Shown here piece by piece: positions 21,522 to 33,946 of a stretch of 64,000 nt of DNA. The position numbers were made by a program, and so were the translations under genes. Position 1 is the stretch's first letter. Each line of letters begins with the position of its first letter. The stretch is from contig NC_057918.1 of NCBI RefSeq assembly GCF_018873765.1, positions 45,175,871-45,239,870 on the forward strand. Direction: 5' to 3'. The notes below the pieces were generated by a model. The model was not told the DNA's origin. It made no database searches and saw only the letters and a list, made by a program, of their open reading frames with translations. Origin of the DNA: Telopea speciosissima (lineage: Eukaryota; Streptophyta; Magnoliopsida; Proteales; Proteaceae).

Positions 21522-24500
21522 AATGTTCTACTTTACATGTACTCCAAAAAGTACCACCTTGCAAACATTGTGGAGCAAAGAAATTTCAATATGAAACTCC
21601 GTCATTTTGTTGCTCTAATGGAAATGTCGTTTTAGCATCCAAAACAGTTCCAGATGAGTTATATTATCTTTTTACATTTCAAACATCTAAGGCTATTGAA
21701 TTCCGAAGATTCATACGGACTTACAATAGCATATTTTCCTTCACATCTTTTGGAGTTCATGTCGATAAAGATCTAGCAAATGGTAAACAGGGTATATACA
21801 CTTTTAGAGCTCAAGGACAAGTATACCATGAATTATCTTCAATCTTTCTGGAAGAAGGTCAACCATGCTATTTGCAATTGTACTTTTATGATACTGATAA
21901 CGAGCTCCAGTATAGGATGAAAAGACTGCAAGAATCAAAACTTCAAGAGTCTACAGTCTTGAAACTGATGGAGATTCTTTCAAATAATCCATATGCTAGG
22001 TTCTTTAGAAGCTTGAAAGATGTTCCTTCGCTGGAGACTTATAATATAATTATCAAAAGTGATGTACATCTTGATCAAAGAGTTTATAATGCACCATCAG
22101 TAGATCAAGTTGTAGCTATTTGGGTAGAAGGAAATAATCCAAATAGGAAAGAAAAATGTGACATAATAATTGAAGGACATTCTGGAAAGAAACATCAAGT
22201 AAAACATTATTATGGTTGTTATGATGTGTTACAGTATCCTCTTTTATACCCAAATGGAGAAGTTGGATGGCACAGAAGAATTAAAAAAAGAGGTGAACCA
22301 TAAACAGTTTTACATGATATTACATGCGAGGAATCTATATTTAATGCAGAAGACAACAATGAAGGTACATTAGAATTAAACGATTACATTTTTAAAAAGG
22401 TTTAATATTTAGATGTCAATATAACTTTAATATTCTAAATTGTAGGTTTTGATGAGTAAAAAGAATAAAATATCTCCCAGAGCATATTACTGTCAAAAAC
22501 TTCAAATTTGAGATGGTCATCGTTCTATCCTTTTATCTGCTGGTCGACTGCTATATCAATATGTTGTGGATATGTACATTAAAATTGAAGCAACAAGATT
22601 AGATTTTTTTCGATCAAAATAATCAAATATTCGAGCAGAATTATATCAAGGAATAGTTAATAGTGTTGTAGCTGGTGAAACAAGAGGAGATCAAGTTGGT
22701 AGAAAATTTGTTTTACCTGCATCTTTTATTGGAGGACCAAGAGATATGGGTCGAAGGTATCTTGATGCTATAGCGTTAGTACAAAAATTTGGAAAAGCTG
22801 ATCTTTTTATCACAATGACATGCAACCCAGATTGGATTGAGATACATGAAGAATTGAAACAAGGTCAAGTACCTCAAGATAGACCAAATCTTACAGCCAG
22901 GGTATTTAGAGCAAAGTTACAGGATTTAAAGGATCAATTATTCAAGAAATGCATTTTTGGTGAAGTAGCTGCACATGTACATGTCGTTGAATTTCAAAAA
23001 AGAGGGCTTCCACATGCACACATATTGGTAATTATGCAAAAAGAGTACAAGATAACAAATGCTGATCATTTTGATAGATATGTTTATGCCGAAATTCCAA
23101 ATTTCAATGAATATTCCGATTTACATGAGAAGGTTGTAAAGCATATGATGCATGGTCCTTGTGAAAATTTAAATAAGCATAATGCATGTATGAGGGATGG
23201 AGTATGTAAGAATCGATATCCTCAGTATGTAAGAATCGATATCCTCGCCCATTTAATCAAAATACTATGTAAGGTAAAGATTATTATCCTATTTACAGAA
23301 GAAGAAATGATGGAGCACAAGTTAAGGTATGCCGTCATTACTTGGATAACAGATGGGTTGTTCCTTATAATCCATACCTTCTATCAAGATTTGACTGTCA
23401 CATTAATGTTGAGATATGTTCTGGATTGAAGGCAGTAAAGTACCTATATAAATACGTATATAAAGGTCATGATAGGGTTGTTGTTTCTATGTCCCATGGT
23501 AATAAAGAATATATCATAGATGAAATAAAGCAATTCAGAGATGCAAGATGGGTATCTGCACTAGAAGCATTTTGGAGAATTTTTTAATTCAACTTCAATG
23601 AAATGTTCCCATATATTATAAATTTACAATTGCATCTACCAGATCAACAAATGATATGGTACTGGGAAAAACAAGATTTGAATAATGTCTTTCATTCAAA
23701 TAATACATATAAAACGATGTTGACAGAGTTTTTCAGAATGAATTCTGTTTATCAGGAGGCAAGAAAATATCTGTACAGAGAATTTCCAGAGCATTATGTG
23801 TGGAACCAACAAGGAAAATGTTGGATACAAAGGAAAGTAAAACAATCAATAGGACGAGTTAATTCAACTAAGCCTTCAGAAGGAGAAAGGTTTCATTGAA
23901 GATTGTTATTAAATCACATAAGGGGTCCAACATCTTTTCAAATTTTATTATGTGTTGATGGTTTCGAATGCTCATCTTTTAAAGAAGCCGCTCAAAAGCA
24001 AGGACTTCTTAAAAGTGATAATGCTATTTCGGAATGTTTAGAAGATTCAACTTTCTTCCACATGCCTGTCATAATTCGTAAACTTTTTTCAATGATACTT
24101 GTTTACTGTGAACTTGGTGATGTTAGAAAGCTATGGGATGATCATTATGAAGCATTATCTGAAGACATACAGAAAGAAGTGGAGGATATGAATATCATGA
24201 ATTGGAAACAATTAGAAGTGTCAATTCATTCTTACAAAGCATGGGGAAAAGCACCAAAGATTATGATTTGCCAAAAATAGAAGAAAATTCAATTCATTTA
24301 AATGAATCTCATCCAAGAGAAATAGCAAATGAGTATTCCATAACAGTTCCTGTTGAAGATTATGAAGCGCAGAAGAAGTTGAATGCAGAGCAATACAATG
24401 CGTACATTGTTATTCTAAATCACGTGAATGAAAATCAAAGTGGTATTTTCGTTGTTGATGGTCCAGGGGGTATGGGAAAGACATATTTATATCGTACTCT

Positions 24501-25404
24501 GCTTGCAACGATAAGATCACATAATCAAATTGCGCTAGCAACAGCAACATCAGGTGTAGCAGCAGCAATAATGCCAGGAGGTCAAACTGCACATTCAAGA
24601 TTTAAAATCCCAATAAATCTCAATGATTCAAGTGTTTGCAATATCTCAAAACAAAGTGCCACAGCTGAATTAATAAGAAAAGCAAAACTTATTATATGGG
24701 ATGAAGCTCCAATGGCAAAACGACAAGCAATTGAAGTAGTTGACAGGACATCACAAGATATAACAAACAACTCATAATCATTTAGAGGAAAGGTTATGAT
24801 ATTCGGAGGAGACTTCAGACAGGTACTTCTAGTGGTTCCTCAAGCTACAAGATGAGAGACAGTAGATGCAAGTTTAGTAATGTCAAATTTATGGCCAAAA
24901 ATGAAGAAGTTTCAATTGAAAACTAATATGAGGGCGATAGCAGATACATATTTCAGTGATTTTCTGCTACGTGTTGGCAATAGAGAAGAACCAACAGAAT
25001 CTGGAGATTTAATCCACATTCTAGATGAAATGGTAATAGAATTTGAAGATGAAGAAAAATCAAAGAATGAGTTGATAAATGCAATATTTCCTTCATTAAA
25101 ACTTCAATCTGATTCGGCAGAATACATTACACAACGAGCTATCTTGGCAACGAAGAATGACATTGTAGACAAATTTAATGAGAAACTAATTTCTCAATTT
25201 TCAGGAGAAAATGTTACATATCATAGCTTTGATTCAGCAACAGATGATGCAGAGACTCAATATCCAGAAGAATTCCTCAATTCATTGGCTCTAAAGGGAC
25301 TTCCACCACATAAATTAGTTTTGAAGGAGAATTGTCCAATAATGCTATTAAGAAATTTGAATCCTTCTCAGGGCGAATGCAATGGTACACGTTTGATTTG
25401 TCAT
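21522..25404 (+). pseudogene. Helitron Rep-helicase gene, main part (Rep domain and helicase motifs I-IV)
   Basis: Helitron proteins join an HUH/Y2 replication-initiator domain to a PIF1-type helicase. Visible here are an N-terminal zinc-finger-like CKHCG segment, the HUH motif (FQKRGLPHAHIL, about 22990-23030) and the two-tyrosine motif (KYLYKYVYKGHD, about 23440-23475). The helicase has Walker A (GPGGMGKT, about 24462), Walker B (IIWDEAPM) and FGGDFRQVL. Breaks include stops at 22301, about 22511, 22621, 23585, 23897, about 24775 and about 24853, and frameshifts near 23224 and 24255. Several stops fit CGA or CAA changed by deamination. The reading stops at GTRLICH (25404), where the LTR element has inserted. 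It resumes at 36678. Confidence 0.9.
23201..23246 (+). repeat. Exact 23-bp tandem duplication causing a frameshift in the Helitron Rep domain
   Basis: AGTATGTAAGAATCGATATC followed by CTC occurs at 23201-23223 and again at 23224-23246. Because 23 is not a multiple of three, the frame shifts; the original frame is found again at about 23342. Confidence 0.9.
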
Positions 25405-28121
25405 TGTAGGCGCAACGGATGAAGATCGATCCATGACCTCTTTCTGGCGTGGTGCACCCGAGTGTGGGAGCGGTGCGGGGATTGTTGTTGATGGCATAGG
25501 GAGTCGCCACCTAGATCAGGGTCTAGGACCCACAAATGGTGCCCGTTCTTCAGAGAAGGGCGCTAATTAACTCCAATGACTCAATTGATGGTCTGCTCCA
25601 GATCTTTGGGTAGGTGTCAAGTTACGGGCTGGAAAGGTGTTAAGCACCCAGCAACCGCCAGGTTGACGGCCGGTCTTCCTAGACCAAACTCTATTGTATA
25701 CTGTTGTATTATGCGTATTATGCACCTAATTAAACTATTTTATTTTTTGTGTTTTGATTATCTTTGTTGAAATTTATGGACCTAATTAGGCTAATTAAAA
25801 TTAATGTTTTAATCCTAATTACTACCCCTAAGTTAGGTGATTATGTAGAGCCAAAATGGCCAAAATTATGAAAATACCCCTAGAGGACCAAAATATGTAC
25901 AAAGGCAAGAAATCACATTTAAATGTTGAAATGATTAATACATGATTAATGGCATGCATGTGAATCATTAAAATATATACAATACTACAAAGTGGTAAAA
26001 TTACCAAAATGCCCCTATTAAGGCAAAAATACAAATATGCATGAAAATGCAAACTTATACTTAAAACATGCTTATGAAAGTTAAAACATGCAAATAAAGT
26101 GATAGAAACCTTTCCAAGGCCCTAAATATGATTTGGTGGCAAAATGACCAAAATACCCCTGAGGGCATAAGTGACTTTTTATGCATGGTTATGATTCATG
26201 GTGGGCATGTATGCATATGAAAACATTCTAAAACAACTTAAAAGAGAATTTAATGCTTAAAAATGTATTTTTTCTGATTTTCTTGGATTTTCACAACAAA
26301 TAGAAAAATGACATCTACATCCCTAACATGGTAAGGAACACCTATGAAAATGATCAAACTTTCATGTCAATCATTAATGATCCCATAAAATCAATCCTGA
26401 TGAAATATGTATCCCATAATTTTTCTGTGAATTTTTATGCATTTATACTATTTTTAATATTTTCTAAAATACTAAAAAGAAGGGAAAACAAAAAAAAATA
26501 CAAAATCCCCATCACAGATCCAAATTGGATCAAACCAGAGCCCACACCAACTAATCAAAACATGATATTTAACATGGTCATAATGATTTTGTCCAAATCC
26601 CCACCCACAGGTTCAGATTTTACATAATCCAAAATCCTTCACAGGGGCAAAAATATCACAAAAACCATGATTTGGAGCTTGAGAAAATTAATGGACATCA
26701 AGCACAGTGGGGAACATCTTCCCTAAAATTTTCAGAAATTTACCACTCTTGTGTTATTTTTGAAGATTTTTTAACTGAAAACAACCTCTTTTAACTAAAG
26801 AAAATCAAAAGAAATACATAAAAACTAAATAAAGATATATAAAACCTACCCTTGAAGCGTGGAAGTGTCTGGGCTCAGTTTACATAGCCTTGGATGGCCG
26901 AAATTATCGCCGGAAGGCACCGAAAGCCACTCCAAGTGTGTTTGCCCCGAATGGCAAGAGTGGTGAACAAGGGGTATTTGAGGAATTTTATATGTCTATG
27001 GAAGCATGATATGGAGATGTCTCTGGAATGGATGGACAGAGGGGAGAACGAACTTCACAATGATAATTTTTTCATGAATTTTCTCGGTCCCTAAACCCTC
27101 CAAATGGCCTGTTATTTATAGGGGGAAAACTGTTCAAGGAAAGGTCTCAAAGACCCCTGGGGCATTAATGGCTATGATAAGGAGTGATGGGCTGGCTTGC
27201 GTGTGGCCAGGCTTGCTGCGCAGCCTGGGCTTGCGTGTGCCTAGGCCTGCTGGGCAGGTGGGCATGGGTGATGGGCCTTGTGTGGCTCGGCCAAGTGGGC
27301 ATGGGGCCATGTGTGGCTCGGCCTAAATGGTGGGGGCTTGTCCCCACCGATCATTGGGTCGGGTAAGGTGGGTTGATCCGGTAGGTTCAATCCGGTCGAC
27401 TCAGATCGGTCAAATTTTTTTTTTTCTCTCTTTCTTAAAGATTCCATTTTAAAGGCCCACATTCAAATATTGATATCTTCCAATCCGTGTGGCTGATTTT
27501 GACGCGCCACATATCGCCGCTAAGGCCTTAACAAGTACTTTCCATCCGTGTGGCAGATATGGCCTAATTTTGCCTAAAAATGGCATGGATATCGAGGAAA
27601 GCACATAAATGGTGTTTCACACTGATCAAGGTCCAAATGATACCGGAATTACATGAAATTTTATGTGTAAGCACAATATGACCAAATAAAGTTATCCAAA
27701 TGGTTACAGGTCACATCGGGTGGCTTGGGTACCAAGAACCATGCCAGGGGCAAAATGGTCATTTTCATAAAAGTTATACGATTTGGCCGAAACTTTTCGT
27801 GAAAGCTTTATATGACCAAATAAGGTCATCCAAAGTGTTTTGGGCCAAATCGGGCAGTCCAGATACCGAGAACTAGGCCAGGGGTAAGACAATCATTTTG
27901 ACAAAAAGACGTCAGATTGGAGTGAAATTTCACATGTGGGCTTAAAATGGTTAAACAAGGCTATCCTAGAGATTTGGGCTCTACTTGGGACAGTTTGGTT
28001 ACAAAAAGTGGGGTAAGGGTAAATTGGTAATTTTCTACCATTTGGTCACCACGCAAGCCAGTCGAGTTTTAATCATCATCGCCGAGTCACACTTCCAAGG
28101 TGCCAAAATTCAACGTCTACA
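25405..28121 (-). repeat. 3' LTR of the Tat/Ogre-like element
   Basis: 2717 bp, starting TGTAGGCGCAACGG and ending ACGTCTACA on the plus strand. It aligns along its whole length with 33947-36677. Small ORFs inside it on both strands are duplicated in the other LTR and have no protein signature. Confidence 0.93.
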
Positions 28122-28136
28122 GAATGCCCCCCTTTG
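28122..28136 (-). promoter_or_regulatory. Polypurine tract of the Tat/Ogre-like element
   Basis: Read on the minus strand it is AAAGGGGGGCATTC, directly before the 3' LTR. This confirms the minus orientation. Confidence 0.75.
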
Positions 28137-28603
28137 ACTGAGGGCACGCAGTGTACAAAGTCAAAGTAATGACTCAAATTTTGGCACAAGGAGAGCAAAA
28201 ACGAAAGCTTCCCACATCTGGCTCTTGAATGTGGGAATTTGAAACCATCGATGAAGTACGGTGTACAATGAAATTCAATGAAATCAAAGTAATTTATCAT
28301 ACAATTAGCTACAACGGAAAAAGGTAAAGCTTACAGTGCATTGTGACTAATATAGTCTGACGGGGCTCTCCATCGGCTGACAGACGACATAAACAAGACG
28401 GTACACCTGCAAGAGATACATGGACGCAATAGACTAATAACACTATGACAAACAACAATGACAGAGGATGTTGGTTTGATGGTTTCCAATAGTAATACAA
28501 AATAGTGACTCACTAGGGGGAGAAATACACTTATTTGGTAAAAATGTGTGCAGCTAGTATCGGCACTCCTTGGCAGATTAGACTAGAAGACAACACGAAG
28601 ATT

Positions 28604-28952
28604 GAAAATGCACTCAATTGGAAAATTCGATGTTGTGAAAATGCACTCAATTGGCAAATTCGATGTTGAATGAAAATGCACTCTATCGGCAAATTCGATG
28701 TTGGGTGAAAATGCACTCGATCGACAAATTCGATGTCGGGTGAAAATGCACTCTATCGGCAAATTCGATGTTGAATGAAAATGCACTCAATCGGTAAATT
28801 CGAATGTTGGGTGAAAATGCACACTATCGGCAAATTTGATGTTGGTGAAAATGCACTCTATCAGCAAATTCGATGTTGGGTGAAAATGCACTCAGTCGAC
28901 AAATTCGAATGTTGGGTGAAAATACACTCAATCGGCAAATTCGAATTTATGA
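28604..28952. repeat. Minisatellite: ten 34-36 bp repeats
   Basis: Units begin GAAAATGCACTC and contain ATCGGCAAATTCGATGTTG or close variants. They start at 28604, 28637, 28672, 28707, 28742, 28777, 28813, 28847, 28882 and 28918. Repeats abut with no unique spacers, so it is not a CRISPR array. It lies in the 3' untranslated part of the retroelement. Such arrays in Ogre-type elements are a known source of plant satellite DNA. Confidence 0.95.
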
Positions 28953-31370
28953 GTCTGACTTGTATGGTCTCAATGCTATTAATTGAAGGAGCTTGCGAAC
29001 TTTGATGATTTATTCCCTGCAAAACAAAAGCATGCAATTCACAACATTTATTCATGCGCACAATCCTAACGCTATGTTCATGCAAAGGAGAGAGTCCAAG
29101 TTCAGATGAAGATAGTGGTGACAGTGATGATGGATTGTGGCAATGGTTTTTGGATGGTTTGATTGTATAGTGAGTTGGTGGTGCTCTTCGGATGGCTGAG
29201 ATTGATGTTTTTTTTTTCTAATGGATTGATAAATGTGTTTCATCATCTGTATGAACACCTTCCCAAATCATAGACCACCCTTTCTTGATGCCCCCTGGTC
29301 TTCTGTGTTGACATGACATGTTCATTGATGCATGTTACTTTGTGTCTTTGCTTGTGACTCTTGAAGTCAAATCTTCTCTTATCCCTAGACTTGGCTTGAC
29401 CTCTGACTCAGCTATTATAGAATCATCCAATGATAGCTTGCCGGTTGAATTTGTATCAGTGGACTACCTTTTAATCCAAGAGAGACAGAGAATCTTTTTT
29501 TCTTTTCTCTTCTTCCTTTTTTTTTTTTGTTTTACTTGGACTCTGCAGTGTATCATGTCACACTAGAAATAACTGACGGAGTCTTCAATAGTGTAATCAT
29601 GCCACTGGATCCGGATATCAATAGAAGATTACAAGGTGGGATGTTCCGATTGAGATAAAAGACTTATCTTAGCCAGAGGTGATGATGAAGTTGATGGCCA
29701 AGTTGGCAGATTTCATGAAGAATGATTGGGGAATGATGACTTTATTAGTGAGATCAGGAAGTGCACAGTGGATGAACATTAAGGTGAGAAAAGGGTTTAG
29801 AAATCTGACAGATTAAGATCGGAAGAGATTCAAACTTTGGGAATGGAAGAAAGCAGAATGATAGAGATGATATGAGTGATGACTCTTTTTTTTTATGATT
29901 TTTTCTTATTTTGTTATTTTTTTTTAGGCCGCCTACATATCCTCCCTTTGAGGAATCAGGTCGAACCGTAGTTCTATCTTGATGATGGTAAGAAAATGAA
30001 GTTTGATGGAAAGATGTGATGGGTGGTGTGACCGAGCTAGAAAGCTGCCTACGTATCCCAAGTCAGGAATCAGGTAAAACGTAGTTCGTGCTTTTGTGGT
30101 GTCAAAGCCTTGATAATTAAGTTCCATCATAGCTGGGTGAGCTAAGAGCCATCGACGAAGATCTCACCACGTTTAGCTTAGGAGGACTTATTAGGTTGTA
30201 AGGGGGTTTAGGACATGGGTTCTAAGAGATGGCAAATGCTCAAATATGCCCCCAGGATCCAACCAAAATTCAATAATTTTTGCCTCAAAAGGTTAATTGA
30301 AAGCTTGGCAATTCCACCCTCAAAGGTTTGGCAATTTCTCCTCTCAAAGGTTTGACTAAGAGGTTTTACAATTTTGTTCCTCAAAAGTAAGATCGAGAAA
30401 TATGACAATTTTGCCCCCGATTACTCGTAAGATTTTTCTCAACCTTGCTCAGACTAATGCATTCCCTTGACTTTTTGATTTTTTTTCTTGCTTTTTTTTT
30501 GAATTTTTTTTTGTTCTTTTTTTTTTGGATTTTCATCACAGTTTTTTTTTTCTTTAACTCATTTTTTTCTTTGTCACTAGCTTGGGTTCTTGAATCTTCT
30601 CTGGAATAAGCTTTTTCTTTTCACAATCTAAATCTCGGGGACTCTCCTTTTCCCTTTATTGCTCCCAGCAACGTCAAACTTTGATATGAAAATGTTTTCA
30701 ATTAGACCCTGTTAGCGGTTAGGACTAAGTATATCAAGAGTACTTTGGTGATGGGTTAGAGGGTAAACTAAAATAAGTTCCAAATTAGCAGGCTGAGGCC
30801 CAAAGTGGTAACTAGTGGATTCCAATGTTTTAGGATTTATTTGGCATAGCTAGCGATCAAGGATGGCCTCCCTTAACAGGTTCAATGAAGTGAAATCTCC
30901 TTCTAAGCTCCGTGCTCATTTGAAGGGGATCAGATGTTTGGAAAGCTCAAGAACTTTTATTGTCAAGACTTCGACACCATTTTTTTCTTTTCATTTTTAT
31001 CATCATGAAGATCATCTTCAACATTGAGGGAAAGCAAAGAGTAGAGAAGCATGTTTATGTAGAAAAGAGATAATTTATTGATAACTGATGGAATAAGCAC
31101 ATCAAGAGGCATTTACAGAAGGAGACTCGACAAAAGGAGAATCTATAGACCTAAGGGACTTATATCCGGACCCGATAACATCTTCAGTGTACATTCTCCA
31201 TCTCTGTGCAGTAGTGTCATAGTGCCATTTGCCATCTCAAAATGTGCAGTAGCCAAAAGGTGCCCTTCTAGCCGGGGCTGGGAGCCTAGAATCATTTTAA
31301 GTCAGCCAGCAAGACTATTCCCATCAATTAAATGATCGTAGTTTAACGCCTTCAGGCGATTCTGCTTCCC
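28953..31370 (-). other. Internal non-coding region of the Tat/Ogre-like element
   Basis: No coding sequence. A phrase GCCTACATATCC/GCCTACGTATCC...GAATCAGGT...CGTAGTTC occurs twice (about 29932-29972 and 30051-30087), and CTCAAAGGTTT repeats occur at 30290-30380. T-rich runs occupy 30480-30560. The pol genes expected in an autonomous relative are absent. Confidence 0.6.
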
Positions 31371-32669
31371 TCACTTTGGATGTGTCGGGAGGGGATTGGT
31401 CATCACATTAGGCTGCTGCTGTTTGGGATGCAATTCAAATGTTCCAACTTCCAAAAGGTCTTGTATCTTGTGCTGAAGGATCAAACAATCATCAGTAGAG
31501 TGCCCATGTTGTGTGTGGTACACACAATACTTTTCAAGTTTATACCAACGTGGTGGAGGCTGAGGGACAAATCGAGGCTCAATTGCCGCAATCAGACCTG
31601 CATTGAGTAGTTTGGTGAAGACGTGACTTAATGGCATTCCAAGATCTGTGAACTCTCTCGGTGGCTTCTTTGGTGGAGCCGCCCTCTGTGCATAAGTGGT
31701 GGGAGGTGGAGCTGATGATAGAGACATGACTGGAGTAGGAAGCACAAGGTTCACCTCGGGGGCCCTCTTTGGGAAGTTCTTCTTGCCCCCACTTGAACCC
31801 ATCTCTGGAAGCGACCCATGGGATAATTCATCCTCAATTTGTTGCCCAGCAATTATCAATGAGTTGAATGAAGTCAACGGCTGTGGAAACAGATACTTCT
31901 TGAGGTGGGGTTGCGATCCTCTGACGATCATTGCCACTTGTTCTCGCTCAGTGGAGCGATTTGCCATCAGCGATGCTTTATCGCGGAACCTTATCAAGTA
32001 AGCTGTGAAGGTCTCATTGGGCTCTTGCTTTGTTGTCTCGAGATCCCGACGAGTCAGCTCAACATCAGTGTTATAAGAGCACTGGTGGTTGAACGCTTTG
32101 ATCATGTCATTCCAGGTACGAGTCTGAGACGGGTCAAGGTTCATGAGCCATTGGAGAGCTGCATCCTTGAGACTCAGCTGGAAGACCTGTCCCATCTGTT
32201 CAGGGGTAAGCTTGTCTATCCTCATCTGCCCAATATATGCTCTGAGATGGGCTCTAGGATCTCCTTTTCCAGTGAATTTCTCACCCTTGTATTTGAAATT
32301 CAAAGGAAGCCTCGCTTCAGGAAAGAAACATATTCCTTCCGCATCAATAATTTGATCCTCGATGCCCTTTACATTCTTGAAATCTAACTCGAGCTTCTCC
32401 AACTTCTAACGCATAAGCTTCTCCTTCTCTGTCTCAGGGGATTCTTCAGGATTTTGGTGTTGCTTGAACACCACATCTTCCTCTTCATCCAACATCATGT
32501 GTCGGATGGTCCGTGGGGTATAAGGAACACTCTGCTCATACTCTGGTTGTCTACTAGCCTGAAACTGTGACTGAAACATTGCTGACAAATTGGCCACTAC
32601 CTCTTGCAATTTGTTTATCTGCTCCTACAAAGACTCTTCTCTGACAGGGGGATTTCCGGTTGAGCTCAT
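31371..32669 (-). pseudogene. Retrotransposon Gag of Tat/Ogre type, two in-frame stops
   Basis: One minus-strand frame of exactly 433 codons runs from ATG at 32669 to a stop at 31371. TAG codons at 32627-32625 and 32408-32406 interrupt it, so only the last 343 residues are continuously open. The central gag domain includes ALQWLMNLDPSQTRTWNDM and ETFTAYLIRFRDKASLMA. Near the C-terminus is a Cys-His box of the unusual Tat/Ogre form, CVYHTQHGHSTDDC. Gag forms the virus-like particle that packages element RNA. The long gap-free frame suggests that gag was kept functional until recently. No protease follows it. Confidence 0.9.
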
Positions 32670-33927
32670 GGTGAATGAAATACTTTGACTAACTGGTGGT
32701 GATGATATTCTGACAAGACGGCCGTCCCTCCGGGCCCACAGAGATTGTTTCTGTTGTCGGGAAATGGTGCCTTACAACTGAGAAACACACCCTGATCAAG
32801 TTTGACTTGAGGTGAGATGACTCAATGATAGATTATAAGGGATGTTAAGGGATGGACTCACTCCTTTGATAGAACACAAGGTAAGAATCATACGCAAAAC
32901 AAAATGACCGAACCATACAAGGGTGGGTTAGGTAAGAACAAACCCTATTTCCAATTCTACATTGAAACAATGATCAAGAACCAAGTAATGGATGAACTTG
33001 GTCTGTCCCTAACATCGAGACAGAGATGTGGTACCTTTACTAGGTTGAAATGTACATCACACCGGATCGATTGTGTAGGCATCACCCTACGGTGTTGACC
33101 ACGTGGTGTGGATACATAAGTCAACGCTGATGTAGTTACCAACACTCAAATCTTAACGTTAAAGATGGACCATATTTATCCGTTGGTGGACGAAGACTGA
33201 AACGGGTAGAACTAGTTAATGGGGAGTTCTAATCCAAGTCTCAAACAGTTTTACATTTGTGGCATTCCTAATGATTCAGATCTATATCCACTACATGATG
33301 CATGCAAAGGGTAGGCTGATAAGACAGAATAGATCACCCTTGACAGATTCGATATACCTATCGCTCATATAAGCGAGTCATGGGTACGTGGTTCCTTTGA
33401 TATACCAGGGGAGTAGATCAGTCGATCTCAGAATGATCAAACTAGTGCCTTTTTTTAGTATCGAATGTACCCCATAGCACACTAGTGACCACCCTCGCCG
33501 ATGATTCTAAACCCGTAAAGTACAATATCAAGGGGTGTGACTTAGCTGTGGATTAGCCATGACTACACATGGGTTCCAATGACTAAACCACGTGGTTAAA
33601 GTGATTCCATGCGGTGAGTGTGTGCATGAGTGTAGTGCAGAAAGTGGCCATCAGTTGAACTCAGAATATCCGTAAGGAACATCGTCGTTGCCTAATTTCA
33701 CTTCGAACACTCTTATGTAGGAAGCGGGTATCATCCGATCTCAGAGTACTTAATATGATGTGTCTCAACTCCCTGGGGGTAGAGACACAACAGGGAGTAC
33801 CCTCATCGTTTGATTTCACTTCGAACATGATGCATGATGTAATCAATACAATTATGATATATACAGACAAATATGTATAACATAACAAGTATACAACAAA
33901 GAGTATGGTCAATCAGAAGTTTGACGA
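32670..33927 (-). other. 5' leader of the Tat/Ogre-like element, no gene seen
   Basis: This is the untranslated region between the primer site (33928-33945) and gag. ORFs on either strand are short and show no family signature. Confidence 0.6.
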
Positions 33928-33945
33928 TCCCCAGTGGAGTCGCCA
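33928..33945 (-). promoter_or_regulatory. Primer binding site of the Tat/Ogre-like element
   Basis: On the minus strand TGGCGACTCCACTGGGGA lies one base after the 5' LTR. It resembles the tRNA-Arg-type primer site known from Ogre/Tat elements. Confidence 0.75.
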
Positions 33946-33946
33946 C

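Noticed and set aside
24410..24770. Minus-strand ORFs opposite the Helitron helicase
   Set aside because: They are shadows; the plus strand carries clear Walker A and B motifs.
27184..27366. ORFs on both strands in GC-rich GGGCTTGCGTGTG-type sequence
   Set aside because: They lie inside the LTR, are repeated at about 35726-35890, and have low-complexity composition without homology.
28604..28952. CRISPR-like array
   Set aside because: Repeats are adjacent with no unique spacers, and the context is a plant retrotransposon. It is a minisatellite.
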